DNA from: Adiantum capillus-veneris
Taxonomy: Eukaryota; Streptophyta; Polypodiopsida; Polypodiales; Pteridaceae
DNA length: 64,000 bases
Direction: 5' to 3'
Assembly: GCA_014529385.2 (NCBI GenBank)
Contig: CM043969.1
Coordinates: 70,063,176 to 70,127,175 of the forward strand
Of the stretch, positions 34,341 to 45,080 are shown in pieces. The notes below the pieces were generated by a model. It ran no database searches, was not told the DNA's origin, and saw nothing but the letters and a program-made list of their open reading frames with translations. The position numbers and the translations under genes are program-made. Numbering within the stretch: the stretch's first letter is position 1; each line of letters opens with the position of its first letter.

Positions 34341-34546
34341 CTCCATAGACTGCGATGCCTGCATGAAGCGGGTGAAGAAAACCCTCAATGGAATATAGGG
34401 TATTGCTGCCTTCACTCATGGTGGGCTCCGTCAATCCAAAAGTACTGGTGAAATGTCTTTAGAAGATAGGGAAGAAGGTGGATCTTCAGGGCGGCAAGAG
34501 TCACTACATCCCCGACACAATGACCATCTAGACAACCTCTAGTCAT
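34341..34546 (+). pseudogene. Captured HIPP-type gene fragment, copy 2 (HMA part only)
   Basis: Carries the CDACMKRVKK and VDPK-type halves of the heavy-metal-associated domain seen in copy 1, with the same kind of frame breaks. The C-terminal part with the CaaX end present in copy 1 is missing; the A+T-rich leader sequence resumes right after TCTAGTCAT. The capture therefore predates the split of the two copies. Confidence 0.8.
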
Positions 34547-34913
34547 TAGACTTACGTTAAATTAGATTTAGCTTTATTTTTAGTTAGATTTACGTTTATT
34601 TAGATTTACGCTTATTTACGTTAGATCGAGTCCACGCAAGAATTACTTACGGTTTAGGGTTTAGAGTTAGACGAACAGTGAAAAGATCTACTGTGAAAAG
34701 ATGTTAAGATGAAGTGAAGTGCTACAGCTAGAGAAGAGGCAAAGGGGTTTTGTCCACTACATGCAGTATCATGTAGACGTGAGTGTGTAGATTTCTTGTA
34801 CCCACAAATATAGGTATTGACCAATAAAGACGAGATTATAACCCGGTGGTTCTGATCTCCGTGCACCTCTAGACCGAGGTGTGCGGGGATTGGACATGAC
34901 TAGAGAATGTGAG

Positions 34914-34916
<3 letters not shown>

Positions 34917-34991
<75 letters not shown>
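34917..34991. repeat. (GA)n microsatellite
   Basis: About 37 GA units upstream of the copy 2 transposase start. Confidence 0.97.
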
Positions 34992-34993
<2 letters not shown>

Positions 34994-35055
34994 GACGAAG
35001 AATGCCAATAGAATATTAAATTTGTTGTCCAGGTTATAAGTTTTTTATCCTCATT

Positions 35056-38000
35056 ATGAGTAGCGACGAGGATGTGGGACCGTCCAACCAAAACACCTAT
35101 CTCTCAACGAGGGTCTTATGTCCTTGTAATCAATGCAAGCATGTTGTGCGACGGACAAGACGTGTTTCTTTGCAGCACGTTCGCGAATTTGGCGAGTTCG
35201 ATCCATCTATTATAGATCGAGTTGTTGCCAATTATAACTCGTCGGACTCTGACGCTGGCCAACAAGCAGCAATCTTGCAACCCAATAGACGTGTTCGCAG
35301 GCGCTTTGGTCAAGCAGCATATGTGAGGCCACAAGATGTAGCCTCTGACAGCTCGGGGGATGATCATGCAGAGCACATTCCCAACGAGGCAATGTTTGAG
35401 CCCGAGATTGATGAAATGATCGAGACGATCATGGATTCAGAAAGGCTTATCTATGATGATATGAAAAGTGAAGCCGATACGCCATTGTATAATGGAGCAC
35501 GTATGTCTAGATTGAAAGCACTCCTGGTTCTTCTCAACATGCAGGCAAAGTTTGGATGGAGTGACACTAGCGTCACAGCGCTTTTCAGGTGATCTATTAC
35601 AATTAGTTTACTTTAATAGAACTCTAAATGTACAATGATCTGATAGATTTTTACACGACTGTATCATATTTTTATGTTGTGTAGATTGCTGAAAGAGCAC
35701 ATACTACCAGCTGACAATGTGATGCCAGATTCCCGAGATGAAGCAAGAAAGATTTTGCGAAACTTGGGGATGGATTACAATTCTATCCACGCTTGTCCTA
35801 ATGACTGCATTCTTTTCAGAGGGGAATACATAGACATGGAGAAGTGTCCGAAATGTGATTCCGAAAGATATCGAGTAGATCTCCACGGGACAAAAATTCC
35901 ACAAAAGTTTTTGCGACATTTTCCTCTGCTTCCTCGCATCAAGCATTTCTTCGAATGTAAGTCCATGGCCGCCCTAGCATCATGGCATGAGGAGAATAAA
36001 TCTTCGGATGGTGTGCTACGAATTCCTGCAGATTGCGCAGCCTGGAAACATATAGATGGAACATGGTCGGATTTTGCCAGGGAAGCTCGAAATTTGCGCT
36101 TAGGCCTGGCTATGGATGGCGTAAATCCATTTGGTCAAAGATCAACATCTTACAATGTATGGCCCGTTGTCATTGTCAACTACAACATTCCCCCGTGGTT
36201 GACTACGAAGAAGGGGCACCTATGGCTAAGCTTGATTGTGCCAGGGCGATATAAAGTGGGGAATATGGATGTGTATCTTCGTCCAATATTGGAAGAGCTA
36301 CAACAATTGTGGATTGGCATAGAGGTGGTGGATATGAGCCGACACACAGGACGACGGAATGCTTTGATCAGAGGCATTCTAATGTGGACCATGCATGACT
36401 ATCCCGGGCTAACAGAATGCTCAGGTGATCTATTGACACTCCTCACTCAGACACTGTAAATATTGTTTTTTCCCATAGTTGATCTATTATCTTGTGTATA
36501 CATGTAGGGCTTCAAACAAGCGGATACAGAGCATGTGTTACGCGACGGCTTTTTGGGAAGAGAGCCACCAAGGATGTCTGCACAAGCATGGTTAGAGCAG
36601 AAGGAGATGTGCGATGATGGATTGCCTCCAGGGATAAAGAGACTATCTCTATGGTACGAGTTACCATACTGGCCCCGACTCATGATCAATCACTTGCTCG
36701 ATCCAATGCACATATTCAAGAATGTGGGTAATCTACTATGGGACCATTAAAACGGCAAGAAAGATACTTTGGGAGCCAGAGTTGACCTTAGAAATGTGGA
36801 TCGTATGGAGCAATATTGGCCGCAAACAGCGTCTGATGGATCGATAAAACTCCCTAAAGCACCATGGATTTTCACAGGAGCCCAAGAACGCAAAGTAAAA
36901 GAGACCATTCGATCTTTGCGGACCCCCACTGGCGTAATGCACTCGCTCCGAACGTGTTTTACTAAAGAAGGAAAGCTTACCGGTTTGAAGTCACACGATT
37001 GGCATAAAATGTGTCAGGTACGTTCATAGTGGTCTTTAATATCATTGCATAAAATGTGGACTTTAATATCATTGCTGCACATACTTTACAGTTTATTTTA
37101 CTGGTTGCCATTGAGGGATGTTTGTCTCTCGACATCCGTAACACAATCTACAAACTTGCAAAGCTGGTGCAATGGATCTCACAAAAGGAGATCAACGTAG
37201 ACTCCATACCATTCGCCAAACTAAATGCTGCGGAGCTTGTCTGTATGTTTGAGAAACATTTTCCTACTACAATGCTAACCATTCAGGTGCATCTTCTTGT
37301 TCACATAGTTGATGAGGTGGAAATAGCTGGCACAGTTCATTCCAGATGGATGTTCTTCTTAGAGCGTTTCATGAAAACGCTTAAGGGATATGTGCGTCAA
37401 AAGGCACGTCCGGAGGGTAGCATGGCAGAAGGTTGGTTGGTATCAGAGTCCCTAGTGTACATTGGAGAGTGGCTAGACGGATTTGATAAATCCCGGGACA
37501 CGCTATGGCGAACCATAGATGATGAGCGCATATCTGGGATTGTCATGTGCAATCTCGGTGTTGAGAATAAGATGACGGAAGATCTAGAGGCTAAAATCAA
37601 CCGATTTTGCATGCTTCACAATCCAGTGATGCAAAAGTGGATTTCACAATATGAGGATGCAAAGCAAGAGCGACAAAGGGCACGAATCGAGTGGAGACGC
37701 AGAAGACGACCACCGATGCACTATCCAGCGGTTCTGGAGAGCCTACCAACCTTCATGAGCTTAAGATGGTTGCACAACCAATTGAAAAGCGCACAACAAT
37801 GCGGTGACGAAGTGACTGAAGAAGAGTGGGAGTACTCTCGGGGTTGTGCGACCAAGGTAAGTTTGCAATGTACGACTAGCAAGTGACTTTATTTAATAAC
37901 GTTTGAACGGCCACTCATAATCTTTGTTCGTTGTAGTATAAGTCATACACAGCAGCATGGTGTAAAGGTCGACATTTTAGGGTGGAACGAATCGACAAAA

Positions 38001-38689
38001 AGCGTTTTACTCAAGATTGTGGAATCATGGCAAAATTTGAACAGTCTAGTCGACGACGTTCATCTGATGCAGATCCTGTGGTGGCGGAACTCACTTACTT
38101 CGGCACGCTGCAAGAGATTTTGAGGATCGATTACAGAGGATTTTTTGTCGACTTGTTCGACGTGCAATGGTTCAAGATAATCATGGAGGGTCGCAACGCT
38201 ACTGTGCGTAGAGGAGAGTCTGGTTTTCTTGGGGTGAATTCTACTAAGAGATGGACTGACCTAAGAGACACTTTCGTACTACCCGAGCATTGTGAACAAG
38301 TAAGTATGTAAATAGTTAGCATCCCCCTTTTACAAGCTATGTGCTTGAAAGCTCTCATGTAAGTTATGTGGCTCTGGCAGGTAATATTTCATCCTACAAA
38401 GTCTACATCAAACTGGTGGTACGTCATAGAGGTAGCCCCTCGTAGTGCAAGGACGTATGAAGGCTACCATGTGCCAATCACAACGACATCAATGGAGGAG
38501 ATCAGAGAAGATGCTCAATCAGAAGCCGCTACGGTGGTGCTAGACGAGCATCAAGATGCTACTACTCTATATGGGGTGCATGCAGAGGAGCTACAAAATG
38601 AAACAGAGGATATGTGTTTAAACGGAGAGCTCTATATAGATATAGGAAGTTATGCTGAGTTATGCGAGGATGAGAGAGAGATCTCTTAA
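35056..38689 (+). pseudogene. TNP2-type CACTA transposase gene, copy 2
   Basis: Exons with GT/AG borders: 35,056-35,588 (Transpos_assoc with CPCNQC), 35,685-36,424 (TNP2 core), 36,508-37,017, 37,092-37,856 (DUF4218-like), 37,937-38,299 and 38,381-38,689 (DUF4216-like, acidic end). The intron phases are consistent across the exon 1-2 and 5-6 joins. Damage: a 95-bp deletion in exon 3 that removes the CVTCGP region and shifts the frame (junction near 36,533), and a TAA at 36,748-36,750. It lacks the three stops of copy 1. The start is the first ATG, as in copy 1. Confidence 0.92.
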
Positions 38690-38929
38690 AGCCACAAATA
38701 TTGTATTTGAACAATTTTGCTCCGTGTTGTAAAAGCTCAGGCTCTCTAAGTACCTTCCATGGTGAATAACGCTCTTTTCTACTCGCGCTCACATCTTTTG
38801 ATTGAAAATTCTGAGTTTTCGACTTTCCTCTTCTATCACTCGATTCATTGCGTCATTGTATTTATATGCGTCATTGTCTACTCTATTCATTCAATATTAA
38901 GTTTAAATATTCGTGTGTTTAATGCAGGT

Positions 38930-40232
38930 ATGGATGATGAGGAGTTTCTTTCTTCTTTGTCACCGCAGCAGAGACAGTGGTACGTGGAGCGTCATCGCTC
39001 TGGCGCATCATCGCGCGTTCCTACACCATCCGCATCTCCCTCTCTTTCGGAGCATTCGGCGCTCGGCGTCGACGAGACGAGCTTCACACTCGTCTAGACA
39101 CCGGCGCTCTAGTGGTGGCGGTGGCGGTTGTTGTGGGGATTCCGCCACCGATGCCTCCACACCGCCTCGTGTTCGACGAGGCTCTTTACCCTCCCCTTCT
39201 TTGCCCGCCCCCACACCAGCCACAGCATCGCCATCTACGCCAGGTTTTGCACGGCTGACTGTTCCTAGAAGCTACACACCTCTACCTACTCCGCCAGGAG
39301 CCACCCCACTCGACACTCCTCGCTTCGGGGCCCAGACGCCGGTGGAGACACCTGACGTCCGTACCCCCATCGACACGCCGCTAGAGACCCCTGCCGGGAC
39401 ACCCAGGTTCACGCGTCACCGGCCAGAGGGCTTGCCTTACTCCGTCGACATCAGCGGCGGTATCATCATGGATGATGACGGCAAGAAGGTGATCTCGCGC
39501 ATGCGTGGTCTTTGCTCTCAGCTGTTTAGACACTACATACTAAACAAATGGAGTGAAGTACCAAGTGATTTAAAAAACAGAGTCATCAGCATACTTCATG
39601 ATGAGTTTCCCGTTCCAACACGGGATCAGCGCTTCAATGAAGACCTGATGAAGATTCGAATGCGCGAATACTGCAAACACAAGCGTTCCAAAGTGCAAAA
39701 AGCAATCAAGAATGGGTGGAACAGGCCAGATTGGTTGGCCAAAGAAGATTGGAAGAATGCAAAGAAAGCAGCGCGCGAGAATCCCGATAAGTGGAAGCAA
39801 CAAAAGGATGCAGCCAGAGCGCGAGTAGAGGCAGGGAGCTCGTACCACTTGGGGAGCGGTGGATGGGCATCATTTGAGGCCGATTTTGTAAGTCTTTTCA
39901 CATTGCTCTTTATGCATGTTCGATAGTTTAGGGTTTATGAGTTTTTTAGTTCTAACATAATGAAATCTTTGTATGTTTTGACAGTGGTCGATGACAGGAC
40001 GTGATCCCACACCGTACGAGTGCGAGTACGCAGGCAGGAAGGTCTTAAACGCCCTGATGGACATTCTCAGTTCTCGCGGCGGCATGGTTAGTATTAGGGT
40101 TTACTCTTTTTTATTTTTTGTATTGTTTTATAAATGTCGTTATATGTTTATACTTACTGAAAGCTGTCTTATTGTCTTTTTTTGCAGAATCCGACAGATA
40201 CGCCGCTTGGACGCGATGAGACGTCTGACTAG
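38930..40232 (+). pseudogene. Second CACTA gene (Transposase_24-like), copy 2
   Basis: Exons 38,930-39,887, 39,985-40,086 and 40,188-40,232. The ATG lies two bases after a TTTAATGCAG acceptor, which suggests a spliced leader. The Transposase_24-like domain (KWSEVPSDLKNRV, MREYCKHKRS, NRPDWLAKEDW) is intact. An 11-base deletion near 39,065 shifts the N-terminal frame. It keeps the CAG that is TAG in copy 1. Confidence 0.88.
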
Positions 40233-40506
40233 ACGACGTCAGTTTAGCCGTAGCTAGATAGCATTAGTTTAGGGTTTCTCATAGCTTATGTATCATGAGA
40301 CGGATTTTATACGTCTTTTTGAACCATGTATATTATTACATTTGTCACCGCAGTTCCTTTTGCCAATCAATTCTTTATGCCTATGATGTACAATTGTCAT
40401 TATTACATTTGTCAATCAATTCATTTTGCCTATGATGTGTACAATTGTCAATTTTGCAAACAATGCGTCTTGTGGGTGACTATTTTGGGTCTATTATCTA
40501 CCTTTG

Positions 40507-40576
40507 CACTTTTTTAAAAAAGTGAATCAAGTACAATATGATTGATGGGTGGCAGGGCATTCAATGCCCTGCCACC
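40507..40576. repeat. Paired hairpins inside the 3' end of copy 2
   Basis: CACTTTTTTAAAAAAGTG (40,507-40,524) is a perfect 18-bp palindrome. The second one, with 14-bp arms around GGGCATTCAATGCCC (40,548-40,576), is also perfect. Confidence 0.95.
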
Positions 40577-40599
40577 AAAAAAATATTCTCTCAGGCCCT

Positions 40600-40733
40600 G
40601 CTGATAGCGACGCATATAGCGACGCCTATAGCGACGCTCTCGTAGCGACGCTCGTAGCGACGGTTTTAGCGACGCCGGGGGTTATAAAAACCCAATGTAT
40701 TTTCGTCGCTAACAGCATCACAAGAGCACACAA
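40600..40733. repeat. 3' subterminal repeats of CACTA copy 2
   Basis: About seven ATAGCGACGC/GTAGCGACGC motifs, fewer than at the same end of copy 1. Confidence 0.9.
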
Positions 40734-40748
40734 CCTCTTGTAGTGCCC

Positions 40749-40953
40749 AAAGTAATGAAGTCTCATATTTTATTCTATTTTATGTTTCACAAAATCTCTA
40801 TCAAAAGATACGAGAAGGCTCTAAAAACAAGACTATTAATGACAAATCATCTACTTTTTTCAAACGTATACCTTTTCACTTTCGCTCTATTTTGTGAGAG
40901 GTTTGTCTTTTCGTCTCTGTATTTTCTCTTTCTTTTCTAATCTCTAAGTTTTC
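40749..40953. other. Upstream region of gene A
   Basis: A+T-rich, with CTTTT/CTCTTTCTTTTC tracts before the ATG. This is the internal continuation of the sequence that precedes CACTA copy 2 (up to 33,326). No TATA box was assigned. Confidence 0.4.
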
Positions 40954-42210
40954 ATGGCGTCTTTTGCACGTCGCCCTTCACATAACATAACTTCTTGTGA
41001 CTTTCATAATGTTAGAGAGGATGATCTTTGGAAACCCATACCTTTTTGTGTGAATGACTAGGTAACAATGCTTCCTTCATGCAAAGGTGCACAAAGAGTG
41101 AAGAGAACTAAACGTGATAAAGTAAAAAACCATTGGAAAGGTCGTGTTCTTGGTTTCAAAGTGACCGACAATGGCTGGCTAGCTAAGGTTCAACATGTGT
41201 ACATGGCCAAGGATATGGTGTTAGACTTGGAGCGAGCATCCCACACTGCATTCTTACTGTAAGTAAAAATAAACTTCTATTTGATACAATGAATTTTTCA
41301 TTCTCCCATTGTTTTTTTTCATTTTTTGATTCCATTTCACATATATTTCCTTCAACAACTGTGGAATGGCAGCCTGTGGAGAGTCTAAGTGGGACGTTCA
41401 AAGCAATGCATAAAGGGATTGCAGATGCTATGCTGACAAGCCACTTCTTTTTACAAAACAATGGATTTGTTTGTCTATTTGCAAAATACAAGGTTCCATC
41501 ATGAGAAGGTGCATATGGAGAACTACATCAATTACCCATTCCCACATAAGTTCACTTGATTGGGAAGCTCCTGGTGCATGTACCATATCAAGCTTTAAAT
41601 CAAAGATCAAACAAGACATCCTTAAAGCTATGTCACCCAGCAAGATATCAAGAAGGATTAAAGTTCAATGGTTCTTGCCTATACATGCATGTCTTTGTGA
41701 CATGTTTCAAAATAATCAACTTGCAGAGGACAAAGACGATGTGGCTTCATAGAAGACTTTCTATGACTGAACTAGATAATGTACTTGGAGATGGATGGAG
41801 TACCAAAAAAACTTTCCATATTGGCGATAATATTAGTTGTAGAGTAAGCCCAAATTCTATGTCTATCTCCTATCAACTATGTCATCAATCATTAGTTTTG
41901 GGCTATGACTATAGGAGCTGGAGAAGCAAATTAAGTATTTGGGTTCCTCTCGACTCTGAGGAAAATTGTCCAGAGTTTGAACTAAAGGTCACAGTCCATC
42001 CACACACTGAGCATAGAAGCCTTATAGTAACAACAAATTGGAGACTATAGGATGTTAGAGAATCTCTTGAGTTTCTTGATGAAACATCTCCTGAGTATAG
42101 ATTCAAAGTGGATGCAATTGTGATGAGCACAAGAATGGAGAGTTCAACCTCTTGCATCACATGCCTTCCCCCAAAAAGAGTTGTATTTGAGCCACTTGCA
42201 AGGACTTGAA
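40954..42210 (+). pseudogene. Gene A of the four-gene element, unrecognised
   Basis: Starts MASFARRPSHNITSCDF at 40,954. After a TAG it continues with a basic stretch (AQRVKRTKRDKVKNHWKGR) and FKVTDNGWLAKVQHVY to a GTAAGT donor at 41,259. Later pieces lie at about 41,350-41,490 and 41,556-42,050 (GDGWSTKKTFHIGDNI, WVPLDSEENCPEFELKV), and after another TAG it ends PPKRVVFEPLART at 42,210. No known domain was recognised. The two in-frame TAGs at otherwise sound places suggest decay from CAG. It converges on gene B. Confidence 0.55.
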
Positions 42211-42529
42211 AAAACAAGTTCAATATTGTAATCATTGCATTTTGCAAATATATTGGTCTTTTCTATAGACCTTATTGTGATTATTATTTATGTTGTTTTA
42301 AACTGACATTACACAATGATACACATTTTAGAATTGAATCGTTGGTATTAAGTATTGGAAGTACAAAATTATGAACCACCAAAGGGTATATGTTCATTTG
42401 GACAAAATGAACAAAAGTTCACATAACTTTTGTGGAGTAATCAATCATGAAACTCCACTTTTCATTTTGCCTGAGAGGATTCTGCATCCTCAGAGACCCT
42501 TTTTCTTTTGTGTTCAGGTGGGGGTGAAG

Positions 42530-43130
42530 TCAGTTCAAGAGCGAGTGGTGGTGACTCGGGCTCCTTAGGCCTTGGCATGGGGACTTGGTAGGGGCTGGTG
42601 CTTTGGGCTCCTGAGGAGTGTTTGGCTTGGGTGACTTGGCAACCTTCTTTGGCAACATTAATGGTAGCTTGAAAGGTGAGCTAGGTGCCTCTCCCTTACT
42701 GTTCTTAGCTGAACGATGCTTGTGAACCTTGAATTTCAATGGTGAGTGGAATGGATGGCTCTTTGTTTCTGCTTTTCTTTTTGCAAGGCTCTTCTTCTTG
42801 GTGGGGCTCTTTCTCTTGGCATGGATCTTCTTTGTAGGACTCTTCTTTGTAAGGCTTTTCTTTGTAGGACTCTTCATTGTATGGATTTTTCTTTGTATGA
42901 ATCTTCTTTGCAGGACTCTTCTTGTTGTGATTCCTTTTCTTTGCATCCAAACTCTTGGTGGCTTTACCTTTCTTTGGTGGCAAAAGAGACTCTTCTTCAT
43001 TTGTAGTTGGTTCCATAGGAGAGTCTGGATTGTTTGGGTGTATTGATCTTTCCAAAACCATAGAAACTGCCTTCTCTCTCACCCACGTGACCCATGACTC
43101 TGGATATTCATGCAACTGCAACAAATAGAA
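42530..43130 (-). other. Lys/Pro-rich tail of gene B with SP[T/A]KK motifs
   Basis: In two overlapping frames the minus strand encodes KKSPAKKIHTKK and then SPTKKSLTKKSPTKK and KSPTKKKSLAKRK, followed by a Pro-rich SPKPNTPQEPKAP end. S/T-P-x-K motifs bind A/T-rich minor grooves in linker histones and some plant H2A proteins. A frameshift separates the two halves. Confidence 0.75.
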
Positions 43131-44694
43131 AAAGAAAATAAAGGACATGAGTATATACATAGGAAGTCAAAATAAACCAATGGCACATGAGATACACACT
43201 TACATTGAGTGTAGTCATCCTACACCTTGACTCAAGATATCTCCATGCATTGGCAAGCACCCTCCATCCACAAGATGTTGAGTATTTTTGTAAAGGCACT
43301 TTTTAATTGTAGTACTTGAAACCTTCTATATTGTAATCATTATTTGTGGTACTCGGGTGACCAACGATAAGTTTGGCAGCACTGCAAGAAGACATCAATC
43401 AAAAAGCTACTAATAGAAAACAATGGGCCATCAAGCATACATCTTACTTTATACTTACAGTTCACTTCTCCCATGGATACTTGACAATGATTTCATAAAT
43501 ATAATATCTTTCTCCAAAAGATTGAAGATAATAAGACTCCAATATCCTCTACAAAAAAATAACAATTAGCTAGGAATACCATAGAATATTATAAATTGTT
43601 AGGATTTAAGATTTACCCTTCAACCTAGGGGTATAATATGTAATTGCAGGTCAGCATGTCAAAATCTTCAAATAAACTTGAATGTCTTCCTTTCTTGTTA
43701 AATAGACACTGTGTCACTAGAGGATCAATTATGGAGATTTGCATAGCTATAGCCTCTGGAAGATCTCTCATAAGACACCTGAAGTCAAAGAAAAAACATC
43801 CCCCAATGAGGCCCTTGTAAGTGCACATGCATTAATTATCAAAGGGGCAACACATACCTGAGATAGATAAAGAGCACAGTATCTCCAAGCTCAATGTTGG
43901 GGTTTACAAGCATACTTGTGTCTTGAGGGAATATGTCAAGGTACACCTCATTATCCCCACACATGGAGACATCTACAACCATTTGGCCTGTCACTTTTTC
44001 ATGAAGGAGAGTTGGATGCTCTTAAAATTTCTGCTTGCTCTGTAAGGATAGCATCTTCTGACATCATGTCTTGGTCCCTCTCAACCTCCTTGCCTGCTTT
44101 GATATCTTGGGCCTTTCTTGTCTCATACTGATGTGTAACATCTTCAATGACAACCCCTGAATTCTTCTGCTACTTGGAAGGGGTAATATTTAAAATTTGG
44201 AATGCCCTAAGATCCTCACTAGGAATAATCTCAAGAGCCTTATCAAACTTGTACCTCAGCCTTGACACAAGCACAAAATCTTTGCTCATCAGTGTGACCC
44301 TGTGAGCAAATGCAGCAGCAATGTAGCTATCATTCATAAAGTCAATAAGGAAATCCTTAGCAACCTCCTAAAGGCACATCAAGGCTTGAGATTGCCACCT
44401 TACTGAAACAAAGGTTTTGATATTCAACATGCTCACAAGTCTATCTGATATTTCTTTGACAACTCTCATGAAGGGTAGCTTTGGAATAAGAAGACAAGTA
44501 AACTTTTGTGCTTTCTTATCTCCCTTAGATATTTGACTTGATAATTCAATATCTTCCTAGTAGTAGCACTTTCGCGAGGTTGTGTAGGTGATTTCTTTAT
44601 TCCCAACCAATTCTTCCTGGTTGTCATCATCATCTTTCTCTGAATCTTTGGGAGCTTGGTAAACTTTTCTTGCTATTTGCTTTGTCCTTGCCAT
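42530..44694 (-). pseudogene. Gene B: histone H3/CENH3-like fold with SP[T/A]KK tail
   Basis: ATG 44,694 opens MARTKQIARK, very close to the H3 tail (Thr3 changed to Ile). The histone fold lies at about 44,505-44,225: LLIPKLPFMRVVKEIS matches helices N and 1; RWQSQALMCL, a TAG where H3 has Gln, EVAKDFLIDFMND matches helix 2; and HRVTLMSKDFVL with SRLR matches the end. RW and RVTLM.KDF are nearer to plant CENH3 than to H3, and loop 1 is about 8 residues longer than in H3. A GT donor ends exon 1 at 43,858; exon 2 starts at 43,778. A mid-domain (DIFPQDTSMLVNP) follows. The tail (43,130-42,530) has four SP[T/A]KK-type motifs. Three TAGs and frameshifts break it. The fold call is firm; the function is unknown. 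Confidence 0.82.
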
Positions 44695-44799
44695 TTGATG
44701 GTCGGAAAGTGCTTTGTCCTTTGCCACAAAATTAGTCAAAATAAAGCCCGCGGGAAGTTCAAGGGACTCCTAAAATATCCCAAACAATGAGATAAGAGT

Positions 44800-45080
44800 A
44801 CCTACCACAGTCTGGAAGGGAACGCTCTCGCATTGTGAGGGAGACTGAAAAATACCGCAGGACGTGATAGGACGTCCTCCTACAATCTGGAAGTGCCCCC
44901 TATCGCGTCGTGAGGAGGAAACAATAAGAAATACCACAGGAAGCGATAGGCGGTCCTGCCACAATCTGGATATGCTCGCAATCGCGTCATGAGGGTTCAA
45001 ACTTGAACAAATACAACAGGAAGAGATAAGAGCTCCTCCCATAGTCTGGAAGTTCTCGCTATCGCGTTGCTCGGGTAGGT
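44800..45080. repeat. Four tandem repeats of 75-80 bp between genes B and C
   Basis: TCTGGAAG/TCTGGATA landmarks recur at 44,811, 44,886, 44,965 and 45,045. Each is followed by CTATCGCG or a close variant, a GAGG, and AATAC..CAGGA. Related TATCGCTCC motifs continue at about 45,524 and 45,592. The array separates two divergently transcribed genes, a likely place for a regulatory or transposase-binding region. Confidence 0.85.

Larger units (their letters stand above)
33327..40745 (+). mobile_element. CACTA element copy 2, 7,419 bp, target duplication CCC
   Basis: The ends CACTACAAGAGG (33,327-33,338) and its inverse (40,734-40,745) are flanked by CCC (33,324-33,326; 40,746-40,748). Structure and sequence match copy 1 but in the opposite orientation. 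It is nested within the left part of the four-gene element. Both its genes have lesions that differ from those of copy 1, so the two copies decayed independently after separate insertions. Confidence 0.97.

Noticed and set aside
42746-43046. Leu/Phe-rich plus-strand frames resembling membrane proteins
   Set aside because: Reverse translation of the Lys-rich gene B tail; the minus-strand SPTKK pattern explains them.
44225-44505. That the H3-like block is a processed pseudogene of ordinary host H3
   Set aside because: Loop 1 is about 8 residues longer, the sequence is highly diverged, and a long C-terminal extension and at least one intron follow; a recent H3 copy would match closely and stop after the fold.
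44770-45042. A 90-codon minus-strand frame over the tandem repeats, as a leader protein of gene B
   Set aside because: It follows the repeat unit only and is not joined in frame to the MARTKQ start.
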